34,063 nt of DNA from Clostridiales bacterium (GTDB taxonomy: Bacteria; Bacillota; Clostridia; Oscillospirales; Acutalibacteraceae): NCBI GenBank assembly GCA_020860025.1, contig JAJBVC010000086.1, positions 1 to 34,063 on the forward strand, read 5' to 3'. Shown piece after piece: positions 1 through 7,873 of the stretch. The translations under genes were made by a program, and so were the position numbers. Within the stretch, counting starts at the first letter, position 1. Every line of letters begins with the position of its first letter. The notes beneath the pieces are model-generated. The model searched no databases. It saw only the letters and a program-made list of their open reading frames with translations, and had not been told where the DNA came from.

Positions 1-1015
1 GTAGATTGTTGAAATATAATTTGCTGTTTCTGTAATCAAGTTTCTTTCTTATATCACGCTGATACTTTAAACAGAGCGCATAAAGTTTGTGTTCACTATA
101 TATATTTCTTTGTTCGCAAATTATATGGTCGTCAATATACTGTAAAATTTCAATTATGCTGTTTTTATAATTTTCTTTTTCTTCGTTTGTTAATATATCG
201 GGTATTACCTGTTTTATTCTCCACTGCAAATCATACATTATAACGTACTGTATATAAGGAATTACTTCATCATATTTTTGCATCGAAAAATCAATTAGAC
301 TTTTGTGAAAATTGCCTAATGTTTTTGTATAATATTCTTTTGATATAGAAGTATTCTGAATTGCAGACGTTCCGCTTAATCTTTTCCTATAATAGTATAA
401 AGCTTTTGATGATACTCCAAATCTTTCTTTATTTAAAATTATTTTATTTATATATTCAGCGTCCTCGCCGTATTTCAGATTGGTGCTGAATTTATATTCT
501 TTAGCAATATCTGATTTTATAAATGACGATGCTGCGTGCATATGGCAATAATTATAATTTTCAAATATATCTACGTTTTTATCTTTTTTAAAAAAGTAGT
601 CAACTATATGATAATTATCTTCCGCTTCAAAAAACTTCTTCCTGCACGCTACAACATCTATGCCTTTATTTTTTTGAAAAAACTTATAAGCAATAGAAAA
701 TGCGTCCGAACTCCACTTATCGTCGCTGTCTAAAAAATTAACATACTCTCCCTCAATATATTCCATTCCTGTATTTCTTGCGGCGGATACTCCGGCATTT
801 TCCTGCTTAACATATATAATATTTTCAGGATACATATTCCTATACTTCAGGCAAATCTCTTCACTGTTATCAGGACTCCCGTCATTTACCAATATTATCT
901 GAATGTTATCCTTAAAGCCTATATCTTGATTTATTACAGACTCTATTGTTTCCTGCAAATAGTTTTCCACATTGTATATCGGTATTACTACTGAAAATTC
1001 ATACTTATAATCCAT
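1..1015 (-). CDS. Glycosyltransferase family 2 (GT-A), C-terminus cut off by window edge
   Basis: An open frame runs from an ATG at 1015 to the left edge with no stop (338 codons visible). The N-terminus MDYKYEFSVVIPIYNVENYL is the classic start of GT-A family-2 enzymes. It is followed by LVNDGSPDN, the conserved ENAGVSAARNTG segment and a DXD-type motif in FLDSDDKW that binds the metal and nucleotide sugar. These enzymes transfer sugars onto surface polysaccharide or teichoic-acid-like acceptors at the cytoplasmic face of the membrane. The region after about residue 200 is rich in Tyr, Lys and Ile and shows no recognised domain. A GGAGGA ribosome-binding site lies just upstream of the ATG. 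The gene is very A/T-rich compared with its neighbours, which is common in transferred polysaccharide loci, but its other neighbours are outside the window. The family is certain; donor and acceptor are unknown. Confidence 0.9.
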   Translation of the reverse strand, partial: MDYKYEFSVVIPIYNVENYLQETIESVINQDIGFKDNIQIILVNDGSPDNSEEICLKYRNMYPENIIYVKQENAGVSAARNTGMEYIEGEYVNFLDSDDKWSSDAFSIAYKFFQKNKGIDVVACRKKFFEAEDNYHIVDYFFKKDKNVDIFENYNYCHMHAASSFIKSDIAKEYKFSTNLKYGEDAEYINKIILNKERFGVSSKALYYYRKRLSGTSAIQNTSISKEYYTKTLGNFHKSLIDFSMQKYDEVIPYIQYVIMYDLQWRIKQVIPDILTNEEKENYKNSIIEILQYIDDHIICEQRNIYSEHKLYALCLKYQRDIRKKLDYRNSKLYFNNL

Positions 1016-1177
1016 TTTATTCTTCCTCCGCCACTAAATTATTTGAAAAACTTATAACTATAATAGACTTGATAGTTTTTTAATATTGCATAACATTTTT
1101 AGAATACCATAAATTTAAAATAAATTCAACTAAAGGGCGTCTTTTCAGCTGTTTCAATTGGGAATATTGCGGTTGTT

Positions 1178-2785
1178 TTAATATTTTTTAAGCTGTTCCT
1201 CGTTGAAGTCCTCTAAAAATTCATCATATGTTCCCTTACGGTCAAGGATTGTGCTGCCTGAAATTTCGATAATCCTGTCGGCGACCGTCTGCACGAACTG
1301 GTGGTCGTGAGATGTAAACAAAATCGTTTCGGGATAACGGATAAGTCCGTTATTGAGCGCTGTAATCGACTCCAAATCAAGGTGGTTTGTAGGCTCGTCA
1401 AGGATAAGCACATTCGCTCCCGAAAGCATCATTTTACACAGCATGCAGCGTACACGTTCGCCGCCCGAAAGAACATTTGCGGTTTTAAGAGCGTCGTCGC
1501 CGCTAAAGAGCATTCTGCCAAGCCAACCACGAATATCCGCCTCAAGAGTATATGACGTATACTGACGAAGCCAGTCAACGAGCGTTAAATCAACACCGTC
1601 AAAATAACTGCTGTTATCGCTTGGAAAATAGCTCTGCGACGTTGTAACGCCCCATTTGTAGTTGCCCTCATCCGGCTCTGTCTCGCCCATAATAATTTTA
1701 AACAAAGTTGTTTTTGCAACGACGTCTGAGCCGACAAAAGCTACCTTTTCCCTTGGGTGAATTACGAATGAAATATCATCAAGCACCTTGCGGTCGCCTA
1801 TCGTTTTTGAAAGGTGATCAACTCTCAAAAGGTCGTTGCCGCATTCACGGTCAGGCTTAAAATCAACGAACGGAAAACGGCGGCTTGAAACAGGCATATC
1901 AATCATCTCAAGTGCGTCGAGCTGTTTTTTACGGCTCGTTGCTTGCTTTGATTTAGCGGCATTTGCCGAGAAACGCTGAATAAACTCCTGAAGCTCCTTG
2001 ATTTTCTGTTCATTCTTTTTATTTTGGTCACGTGCCTGACGCTGACGCATCTGTGTATATTCATACCAGAAATCGTAGTTGCCCGTATAAAGCTGGATTT
2101 TACCGAAATCGACATCGCATATATGCGTGCAGACCTTATTGAGAAAATGACGGTCATGCGAAACTACTATAACTGTATTTTCAAAATCCATCAGGAAATT
2201 TTCAAGCCAGCGAATAGCCGTCAGGTCAAGGTGGTTTGTAGGCTCGTCAAGAAGAAGTATGTCGGGATTGCCGAAAAGCGACTGAGCAAGAAGCACCTTT
2301 ACCTTTAAATCAGACGGAAGTTCCTTCATCTTCATATAATGGTATTCGTCCGAAACACCTAACTTATTGAGCATAAAGGCGGCGTCGCTTTCAGCATTCC
2401 AGCCGTCCATATCGGCAAATTCAGCCTCAAGCTCACCTGCTTTGATACCGTCTTCCTCGCTGAAATCCTCTTTCATATAAAGAGCGTCTTTTTCTTCCAT
2501 AACCTCAATCAGACGTGGATTACCCATAAGAACAGTACGTATAACCTCGTATTCATCAAACGCAAAATGGTCCTGACCGAGTACGGAAAGACGTTCGCCC
2601 GGTGTAATAAATACCTCGCCCTTTTGCGGTTCAATCTCGCCTGAAAGAACCTTTAAAAATGTTGATTTTCCGGCGCCGTTTGCACCTATAATACCATAGC
2701 AGTTGCCTGCGGAAAATGTGACGTTGACATGCTCAAAAAGTGCTTTTCCGCCAAACTGCACGGTGATGTTGTTTGCCTGTATCAT
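1178..2785 (-). CDS. ABC-F family ATPase, YbiT-like
   Basis: This 535-residue protein has two ABC ATPase domains in one chain, no membrane segment, and the charged linker typical of ABC-F proteins, which bind the ribosome and act on translation. Domain 1 has Walker A GANGAGKST and Walker B ILLLDEPTNHLD followed by the SHDRHFLN switch. The linker includes RFSANAAKSKQATSR, a hallmark of the YbiT branch. Domain 2 has signature LSGGERVRC and Walker B LILDEPTNHLD. Two motifs are off-consensus: the domain-1 signature reads LPSDLKVKV rather than LSGG-type, and the domain-2 Walker A reads GSDVVAKTT, with Ala in place of the Gly before Lys. The start is the ATG at 2785, preceded by AGGAGG; an upstream in-frame ATG at 2854 lacks such a site and overlaps the -35 box. 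It is probably a housekeeping or antibiotic-stress translation factor, since nothing nearby points to a specific drug resistance. Confidence 0.9.
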   Translation of the reverse strand: MIQANNITVQFGGKALFEHVNVTFSAGNCYGIIGANGAGKSTFLKVLSGEIEPQKGEVFITPGERLSVLGQDHFAFDEYEVIRTVLMGNPRLIEVMEEKDALYMKEDFSEEDGIKAGELEAEFADMDGWNAESDAAFMLNKLGVSDEYHYMKMKELPSDLKVKVLLAQSLFGNPDILLLDEPTNHLDLTAIRWLENFLMDFENTVIVVSHDRHFLNKVCTHICDVDFGKIQLYTGNYDFWYEYTQMRQRQARDQNKKNEQKIKELQEFIQRFSANAAKSKQATSRKKQLDALEMIDMPVSSRRFPFVDFKPDRECGNDLLRVDHLSKTIGDRKVLDDISFVIHPREKVAFVGSDVVAKTTLFKIIMGETEPDEGNYKWGVTTSQSYFPSDNSSYFDGVDLTLVDWLRQYTSYTLEADIRGWLGRMLFSGDDALKTANVLSGGERVRCMLCKMMLSGANVLILDEPTNHLDLESITALNNGLIRYPETILFTSHDHQFVQTVADRIIEISGSTILDRKGTYDEFLEDFNEEQLKKY

Positions 2786-2825
2786 ATATGTGCCTCCTAT
2801 TAAAATTCGGATATATAACGGATAT

Positions 2826-2854
2826 ATAATACTACAATAAATTCTTAAAAACAA
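2826..2854 (-). promoter_or_regulatory. Sigma-A-type promoter of the ABC-F gene
   Basis: On the minus strand a -35 box TTGTTT (2849-2854) and a -10 box TATTAT (2826-2831) are separated by 17 bp, about 40 bp before the AGGAGG-led start at 2785. Confidence 0.6.
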
Positions 2855-2947
2855 GTAGTTTTATTTTAAGTTGATTTTGTTTATAAAATATACTATAATA
2901 TTGAGACATAAAAGTAATTACTTCTTTATGTAACGTGAAGATGTTGG

Positions 2948-3176
2948 CAGATGTTGAAAAAGTAGTCAGAATTAAGCATTTTGGGAGGATTGCTGTACGA
3001 TTGTACCGTTCCGAGCAAAAGTCTTAAAACGCTCAAAAGCGGACGGGCTTGACGCCCAGACGCTTTTATAATAGTTGTTTGTATAGAAAATCTAAATATT
3101 TGCAATGCACAAAGACTAAAAAAGTAACATACCACACTATAATCGAGCGTGGTTATGATTGCTTTATCGACATCTG
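2948..3176 (+). repeat. Dispersed element A1 (terminal-inverted-repeat family, short form)
   Basis: This 229-bp element is one of seven full-length copies in the window. Its ends CAGATGTTGAAAAAGTAGTC and (reverse complement of the right end) CAGATGTCGATAAAGCAATC form an imperfect inverted repeat. Internally it has the conserved AGAATTAAGCATTTTGGGAGG segment, a GTAC-N4-GTAC mini-hairpin, the CCGAGCAAAAG core, CGCTC, a hairpin with arms AAAAGCG/CGCTTTT and inner GGGC/GCCC, and the conserved GAGCGTGGTTATG near the right end. It fills most of the spacer between the ABC-F gene and rpe and ends 20 bp before the rpe start. No credible ORF lies in it. Confidence 0.85.
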
Positions 3177-3195
3177 TATTATTTGGAGAGATACT

Positions 3196-3843
3196 ATGGA
3201 TATAAAAATTTCACCCTCAATGCTCGCAAGCGACTATGCAAACCTTGAAAAAGAACTTGACAAATGCAAAAAAGGCAAAGCCGACCTTATTCATCTTGAC
3301 GTTATGGACGGTCACTTTGTACCTAACATTTCTATCGGCGCACCTGTAATTGCGTCTATGAAAAAGGTATGCGATATTCCTTTTGACGTTCATCTTATGA
3401 TTTCAAAGCCGTATGACTACATAGAAGATTTTGTAAATGCGGGAGCAGATATAATTTCATTTCATACCGAATGTGACAGCGATATTGAAAAAACTATAGA
3501 CAAAATAATTTCCCTTGGATGCAAGGCAGCGCTTGCTGTTAAACCGGGCACGCCCATCGAGGCGGTTTTTCCCTATCTTGACAAGCTGTCAATGGTTCTT
3601 GTTATGACTGTTGAGCCGGGCTTTGGCGGTCAAAACTTTATGGAGAGCGTTATGCCGAAAATTAAAACGCTCAGAGAAAAATGTCCGGCGCTTGACATTC
3701 AGGTTGACGGCGGTATAAATGCCGATACCGTTACGCTTGCAGGCAGAGCGGGAGCAAATGTTTTTGTAGCAGGCTCCGCCATATTTAAAAGTGACGATCC
3801 CGCAAAGACTATCAGCATATTAAAAGAAAATGCAAAAATATAG
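3196..3843 (+). CDS. rpe: Ribulose-phosphate 3-epimerase
   Basis: This 215-residue TIM-barrel enzyme interconverts ribulose 5-phosphate and xylulose 5-phosphate in the pentose phosphate pathway. Visible family motifs are the N-terminal ISPSMLASDYANL, the metal- and substrate-binding HLDVMDGHFVPNIS, the HLM segment, MTVEPGFGGQ that closes over the phosphate, and QVDGGI with GSAIF at the C-terminal phosphate site. Length matches the family (about 210-230). The frame is open upstream to 3049, but the N-terminal match, a GGAGAG site and the start of homology place the true start at the ATG at 3196. It is the first gene of a plus-strand group, and element A1 ends 20 bp before the start codon, so its leader is at least partly repeat-derived. 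Confidence 0.95.
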   Translation: MDIKISPSMLASDYANLEKELDKCKKGKADLIHLDVMDGHFVPNISIGAPVIASMKKVCDIPFDVHLMISKPYDYIEDFVNAGADIISFHTECDSDIEKTIDKIISLGCKAALAVKPGTPIEAVFPYLDKLSMVLVMTVEPGFGGQNFMESVMPKIKTLREKCPALDIQVDGGINADTVTLAGRAGANVFVAGSAIFKSDDPAKTISILKENAKI

Positions 3844-3844
3844 C

Positions 3845-3868
3845 TTAACAGTGGCTTCGCCCATTGTT
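3845..3868 (+). other. Small hairpin in the rpe downstream spacer
   Basis: Arms AACAGTGG and CCATTGTT flank a short C/G-rich loop, with one G-U pair. There is no following T-run, so it is more likely an mRNA-stability or partial-termination element between rpe and the next gene than a full terminator. Confidence 0.35.
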
Positions 3869-3885
3869 GAAATCACGGTGATTAT

Positions 3886-4944
3886 ATGAAGAAAAAACGC
3901 TTTTACAACAATAAAAAGCGAAACAGCAAATGGACTGAAGAGCAAAAGGGCAGAAAAATTGATTTTGCCGATAAATATATTGAAGCCGGCAGCGGTTTTG
4001 ATAAATTTGACAATCGCAAGCCGACCAAAAAGAAAAAAGGCATTACGAAAGAAAAGCTGCGTTCATTTCTCAAAAAAGCTATTACAGCCGTGCTGTGTCT
4101 TTGCGTTGTAGGAATAGGATACACGGCAATGGACGTGTATATGGAGCGAAATTCGATGCCCGCAGCAACAGACGAGGAGGAAACGTCAGCCGGAATAGGC
4201 GATGTTGCGGTACAGTTCAGGGCAATGCAAGTGCAGTCTATCAGCCTTGATAACGGCGTTATGCTGACCGCTGTTGTTGACGATACAGAGGAAAACGGCT
4301 ACGATGCGGTAGCGTTCGAGCTTAAGCGAAGCGACGGCACTGTCGGCTATACAAGCTCTCTTGCGACTGTTGACACATTCGGCGCAGTTTCTTCTAATTC
4401 GGCACAGCTTGAAAAATCTGTCCAATACCTTACGGAAAATGACATTATCCCTGTCGGCGAAATTTCCTGCTACAAGGACAATATCGCACCTCAAAGCAAT
4501 ATGGATTTAGCTGTGACCGATGACGGAGGACTTTATACCGACAGTGAGGGCAACACATATCTTAACCCCGACAGTGACGCTGTATACGACTATATTAAGA
4601 GTATTATCGAAGAGGTCAACGGTATGGGTGTTTCGGTCTTCGTGCTTAGCGATTACGATTTGCCCGACGATATTTCAAAGTCGTATAACGACGGATTTGA
4701 CACTCTTTCGCAAAAACTGTATGACGATTTCGGCAGCGATATAAAACTGCTAAAATGCGAACAAGTAACAATTTCCGATGAAAGCGATGCGACTGTCGAG
4801 GAACAAATTGAAGAAAAAATTACCGAAAATATAAGCGACGACACAGTATTCTTAATAACTGCGCCGGACGAGGAAGAGGTTAAACAGGCTCTTGATGAAA
4901 ACAATATTGTAAATTATATTATTCAGCAGGACAGCACTTCTTAA
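3886..4944 (+). CDS. Membrane-anchored DUF4015-like (putative glycoside hydrolase fold) protein
   Basis: This 352-residue protein has a strongly basic cytoplasmic N-terminus (residues 1-70), one membrane segment at about 70-90 (ITAVLCLCVVGIGYTAMDVY), an acidic linker and an extracellular domain. The extracellular part resembles the DUF4015 family of putative TIM-barrel glycoside hydrolases: VMLTAVVDDTEENGYDAVAF with FELKRSDGTVGY, VGEISCYKDNIAP, and the later YLNPDSDAVYDYIKSII segment, where relatives have W-x-NPYS. The family's usual Asp-containing catalytic strand after this point is not obvious, so activity is uncertain. The start at 3886 follows GGTGAT. The gene sits 42 bp after rpe and 38 bp before the next gene, suggesting co-transcription. 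Family assignment is moderately supported; substrate unknown. Confidence 0.6.
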   Translation: MKKKRFYNNKKRNSKWTEEQKGRKIDFADKYIEAGSGFDKFDNRKPTKKKKGITKEKLRSFLKKAITAVLCLCVVGIGYTAMDVYMERNSMPAATDEEETSAGIGDVAVQFRAMQVQSISLDNGVMLTAVVDDTEENGYDAVAFELKRSDGTVGYTSSLATVDTFGAVSSNSAQLEKSVQYLTENDIIPVGEISCYKDNIAPQSNMDLAVTDDGGLYTDSEGNTYLNPDSDAVYDYIKSIIEEVNGMGVSVFVLSDYDLPDDISKSYNDGFDTLSQKLYDDFGSDIKLLKCEQVTISDESDATVEEQIEEKITENISDDTVFLITAPDEEEVKQALDENNIVNYIIQQDSTS

Positions 4945-4982
4945 TAAAATAATATTAATTCTTGGTGAAACGGAGGATGGCA

Positions 4983-5828
4983 ATGAAATTTTTTAATATA
5001 AAAATTAAAAGCTTTTTTGCATTTATTTTCTTTGCAATTTTTTGTTTTACCACTGTAATTACAGCTTATGCTCAGGACATACTTCCCACTCTTGAGGCTA
5101 TTACGTTTAAAAATGCCACAGTCGACGGTGAATTCTCTTCCGATATTCAGGAATACGGTCTTACTCTTACAGACAATACGGTTTCACCATCTCTTGAAAG
5201 CTATGCAATAAAGGGCGACGCTGACATATTTGTAACGTATTCTTATGACGAAACAAACAGGCAGACAGGTTTGGTCGTTACGCTTACTTACGATTCCGGC
5301 AGTACGATTTATAACTTTACATATTCAAACCCTGCCGAATACACTATTAGCGATGACAATACGCTCTCTTCAATTATATGCACCTTCGGCGAGCTTTCAC
5401 CCGAGATGAACGATAACGACACGACATATAAACTTTATATCCCATCGGATATGACCGAACTGACAATTACACCTGTAACGCACGACGTAAACGCATACTG
5501 TGCTCCCGTTATTTTAACGCTCAGCGAGGAGCAGACGCCGAATATCACTCTTTATTGTACAGCCTCAAATGGCGACAAAAGAGAATATACGGTAAAAATA
5601 AAACGTGTTGACAAAACTACTGAAGAAATAAAATATGAAATGTCTCAGCCCGATTACACTTCATTTGTTGACGGAACGCTGCTTTACCAAAAACCTGAAT
5701 TTTTGATTGCGGCGGGAGGTACAATAGGCGGAATAATAATATTGATTTTACTTTGGCGAGGGACGAAAAGAATTGCCGTTAACCCTTACGACAGCGACGA
5801 AAAACCGTTTTACCGCCCTGACGAATAA
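4983..5828 (+). CDS. Secreted, membrane-anchored protein with cadherin-like beta-sandwich region
   Basis: This 281-residue protein has an N-terminal signal peptide (hydrophobic core FFAFIFFAIFCFTTVI, then AYA-Q), a Thr/Ser/Tyr-rich extracellular part, a C-terminal membrane helix (FLIAAGGTIGGIIILILLW) and a short cytoplasmic tail. Two stretches look like the small cadherin-like beta-sandwich domain common in Clostridia: LEAITFKNATVDGEFSSDIQEYGL near the start, and LSSIICTFGELSPEMNDNDTTY ending in ITLYCTASNGDKREYTVKIKR. The pattern LS-x-I ... F-x-x-x-x-x-x-Y ... V-x-A-x-x-x-G is typical. The start is the ATG at 4983, six bases after CGGAGG; in-frame TTG/GTG codons upstream would overlap that site. 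No catalytic residues are seen, so a surface-binding or structural role is likely, perhaps together with the preceding anchored protein. Confidence 0.65.
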   Translation: MKFFNIKIKSFFAFIFFAIFCFTTVITAYAQDILPTLEAITFKNATVDGEFSSDIQEYGLTLTDNTVSPSLESYAIKGDADIFVTYSYDETNRQTGLVVTLTYDSGSTIYNFTYSNPAEYTISDDNTLSSIICTFGELSPEMNDNDTTYKLYIPSDMTELTITPVTHDVNAYCAPVILTLSEEQTPNITLYCTASNGDKREYTVKIKRVDKTTEEIKYEMSQPDYTSFVDGTLLYQKPEFLIAAGGTIGGIIILILLWRGTKRIAVNPYDSDEKPFYRPDE

Positions 5829-5833
5829 ATTGC

Positions 5834-5857
5834 TTAGGTGAAAGAAATCTCCCACCT
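5834..5857 (+). other. Hairpin in the mgtE leader
   Basis: TAGGTG and CACCTA arms with an inner AGA/TCT pairing lie about 50 bp before the mgtE ribosome-binding site. The leader is only 80 bp, too short for an M-box magnesium riboswitch. A similar but longer TTAGGTGGGAG hairpin occurs at 18354-18384. Confidence 0.35.
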
Positions 5858-5908
5858 ACAGCGTACAGCAAACCGATTGCCATTAAATTTAGATTAGGAG
5901 ATAATGAT

Positions 5909-7297
5909 ATGAATATTGAAGATTACACAAACGAAGAAATTGTTGAAAACATCTCCGCTCTTTATAGAGACCGAAAATTTTCCGAGATAAAAAATATATT
6001 TAAAGAGATAAATCCCACTGACATTGCCGCTATGTACGACGAGTTTACGGACGAACAGCGTATACTCTTTTTTAGACTTCTGCCAAAGGAGGAAGCGGCT
6101 GAAACATTTGTTGAACTTGACGGCGACACTCAGGAATCACTGATTCTTGCTTTTTCCGATACGGAGCTTCGTGAAGTGCTCGACGAGCTTTACCTTGACG
6201 ATACGGTAGATATTATCGAGGAAATGCCTGCAACTATCGTCAGAAGAATACTTAAAAATACAGACTCTCAGACAAGAGCTTCAATAAATACGCTGCTCAA
6301 ATATCCAGAGGACAGCGCGGGCTCTATTATGACAACCGAGCTTGTTGATTTAAAAAAGGACAACACTGTTGAGGACGCTTTTAAACGAATACGCCGTACA
6401 GGTGTTGACAAGGAAACAATTTACACCTGCTACGTTACCGACAAGTCAAGGCATTTAATCGGCGTTACCACGGTTAAGGAGCTTTTGCTGCACGAATACG
6501 AGGATAAAATTGAGGATTTTATGGAAACGAATACGATTTTCGTTTATACTCACGATGACAAGGAAACGGCGGCAAACCTATTTGACAGGTACAATTTTCT
6601 TGCGCTTCCCGTTGTAGATATGGAACAGAGACTTGTCGGCATTATCACTGTAGACGATGCCATCGACGTATTGCAGGAGGAAAACACCGAGGATATTCAC
6701 AAGATGAACGCTATCGTGCGAACATCTGAAAAGCCTTATCTTAAAATCGGCGTTTTTGAAACGTGGAAATCACGTATTCCTTGGCTTATGCTTTTGATGG
6801 TCAGCGGAACGTTTACAAGTATGATAATCAATGCGTTTGAGGACAAACTCTCGGCTCTTATTGTGCTGACAGCATTCATCCCAATGCTTATGGACACCGG
6901 CGGAAATTCAGGCAGCCAGGCAAGCGTTACGGTTATCCGTGCGCTGTCGCTTAACGAAATTGAGATGAAGGATATTTTTAAAGTAATATTTAAAGAGCTC
7001 AGAGTAGGCATATTGTGCGGACTGTCGCTGGCGTCGGTCAACTTTGTCAAGATACTGCTTATTGATAAAATGCTGCTCGGCACCGAGGGTATTACGCTTC
7101 TTGTTGATTTGGTTATAAGCCTTACGCTCGTTGTTGAAATTATATTTGCGAAAATCGTCGGCTGTACACTTCCGATATTTGCAAAGAAGCTTAAATTCGA
7201 CCCTGCCGTAATGTCGTCACCGTTTATTACTACGATTATTGACGCACTTTCACTTTTGATTTACTTCCAGCTCTCAAGCGCAATTTTGCATATTTAA
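5909..7297 (+). CDS. mgtE: Magnesium transporter MgtE
   Basis: This 462-residue protein has the full MgtE layout. An N-terminal superhelical domain (about residues 20-130, with LPKEEAAETFVELDGDTQ and the MPATIVRRIL repeats) is followed by two CBS domains (about 135-255, with YPEDSAGSIMTTE and LVGIITVDDAIDVL) and a C-terminal pore of five membrane helices. The pore has the signature MDTGGNSGSQASVT, whose residues line the Mg2+ path. In this family cytosolic Mg2+ binds the N and CBS domains and closes the channel, so regulation is largely post-translational. The start follows TTAGGAG. It lies 80 bp after the cadherin-like gene on the same strand and is the last gene before a large repeat-filled spacer. 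Confidence 0.96.
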   Translation: MNIEDYTNEEIVENISALYRDRKFSEIKNIFKEINPTDIAAMYDEFTDEQRILFFRLLPKEEAAETFVELDGDTQESLILAFSDTELREVLDELYLDDTVDIIEEMPATIVRRILKNTDSQTRASINTLLKYPEDSAGSIMTTELVDLKKDNTVEDAFKRIRRTGVDKETIYTCYVTDKSRHLIGVTTVKELLLHEYEDKIEDFMETNTIFVYTHDDKETAANLFDRYNFLALPVVDMEQRLVGIITVDDAIDVLQEENTEDIHKMNAIVRTSEKPYLKIGVFETWKSRIPWLMLLMVSGTFTSMIINAFEDKLSALIVLTAFIPMLMDTGGNSGSQASVTVIRALSLNEIEMKDIFKVIFKELRVGILCGLSLASVNFVKILLIDKMLLGTEGITLLVDLVISLTLVVEIIFAKIVGCTLPIFAKKLKFDPAVMSSPFITTIIDALSLLIYFQLSSAILHI

Positions 7298-7314
7298 CAT
7301 CACAACAAGCAAAA

Positions 7315-7341
7315 AGCGTAGTGGCATTGGGTCACTACGCT
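7315..7341 (+). terminator. Hairpin downstream of mgtE
   Basis: Perfect 9-bp arms AGCGTAGTG and CACTACGCT with a 9-base loop lie 18 bp after the mgtE stop and directly abut element A2. An A-run precedes but no T-run follows, so intrinsic termination is uncertain. Confidence 0.5.
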
Positions 7342-7783
7342 CAGACTGTCGATAAAGCAGTCATAACCACGCTCAGGTGGCAAAAATAGAAGTATCTTTA
7401 TTACTTTTATCTTTTAAAAACAAAAAAGTCATTTATTACAACAACAATATAAAAGTGCCAAGACCTTAATGTTCTTGGCACTTTTGAGCGTTTTAAGCCT
7501 TTTGCTCGGAAGCGGATTCGTTTGCGACCGCTCACAGTGTGAGAAAAAGGGAGCAATATCGTCAAAACACATTTCGCATTCAAACAAATTGTTGACGCAA
7601 TTCGTAACGAATGCTTCGTATGTTTTTCCTCTCCCCACAAAGCCAAGAGGCTTTGCAGGGACCCCGCCGGCAGCGGTCAAAATTTTCAGCGTAAGCGGCC
7701 GAAAATTTTGGGCACCGCAACTGGACACCATCGTACAGCAATCCTCCCAAAATGCTTAATTCTGACTGCTTTCTCAACATCTG
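7342..7783 (-). repeat. Dispersed element A2 (long form, inverted orientation)
   Basis: This 442-bp copy lies in the 576-bp spacer between mgtE and the convergent radical SAM gene. Read on the minus strand it starts with the GTTGAGAAAGCAGTC end and finishes with the CTGTCGATAAAGCAGTC-type end. It carries the central hairpin (AAAAGTGCCAAGA/TCTTGGCACTTTT) and the CCGAGCAAAAG core. It also has an extra internal module with a 13-bp palindrome CTCACACTGTGAG and a stem CAAAATTTTC/GAAAATTTTG, shared with A5 and partly with A8. Its left-end extension continues to about 7836 as in A6 and A8. ORFs of 66-100 codons inside it are not credible: they lack ribosome-binding sites and follow the repeat. Confidence 0.85.
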
Positions 7784-7873
7784 CTGCGTTTAGAAATCTA
7801 TAATTTATCTTTTTCTACACACTTTTTATTTTATATAATATAGGTTATTATTGCTTATCCGGCGAGCTATAAA

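Noticed and set aside
536..733. Plus-strand ORF of 65 codons
   Set aside because: It is antisense within the glycosyltransferase gene, which has family motifs and a ribosome-binding site.
1016..1177. Gene or terminator in the spacer between the glycosyltransferase and the ABC-F gene
   Set aside because: I saw no ORF, no clear hairpin and no promoter with both boxes in these 162 bp.
2926..3135. ORF on minus in the spacer upstream of rpe
   Set aside because: It reads through element A1 and has no start signals or recognisable product.
5829..5908. M-box magnesium riboswitch before mgtE
   Set aside because: The spacer is only 80 bp and contains one short hairpin; the M-box needs about 160 bases with characteristic stems.
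7407..7780. Several ORFs of 66-100 codons in both strands, one with a signal-peptide-like start that recurs at 25671-25949 on the minus strand
   Set aside because: They lie inside dispersed elements A2 and A5, lack ribosome-binding sites, and recur only because the repeat recurs; other copies break the frames.
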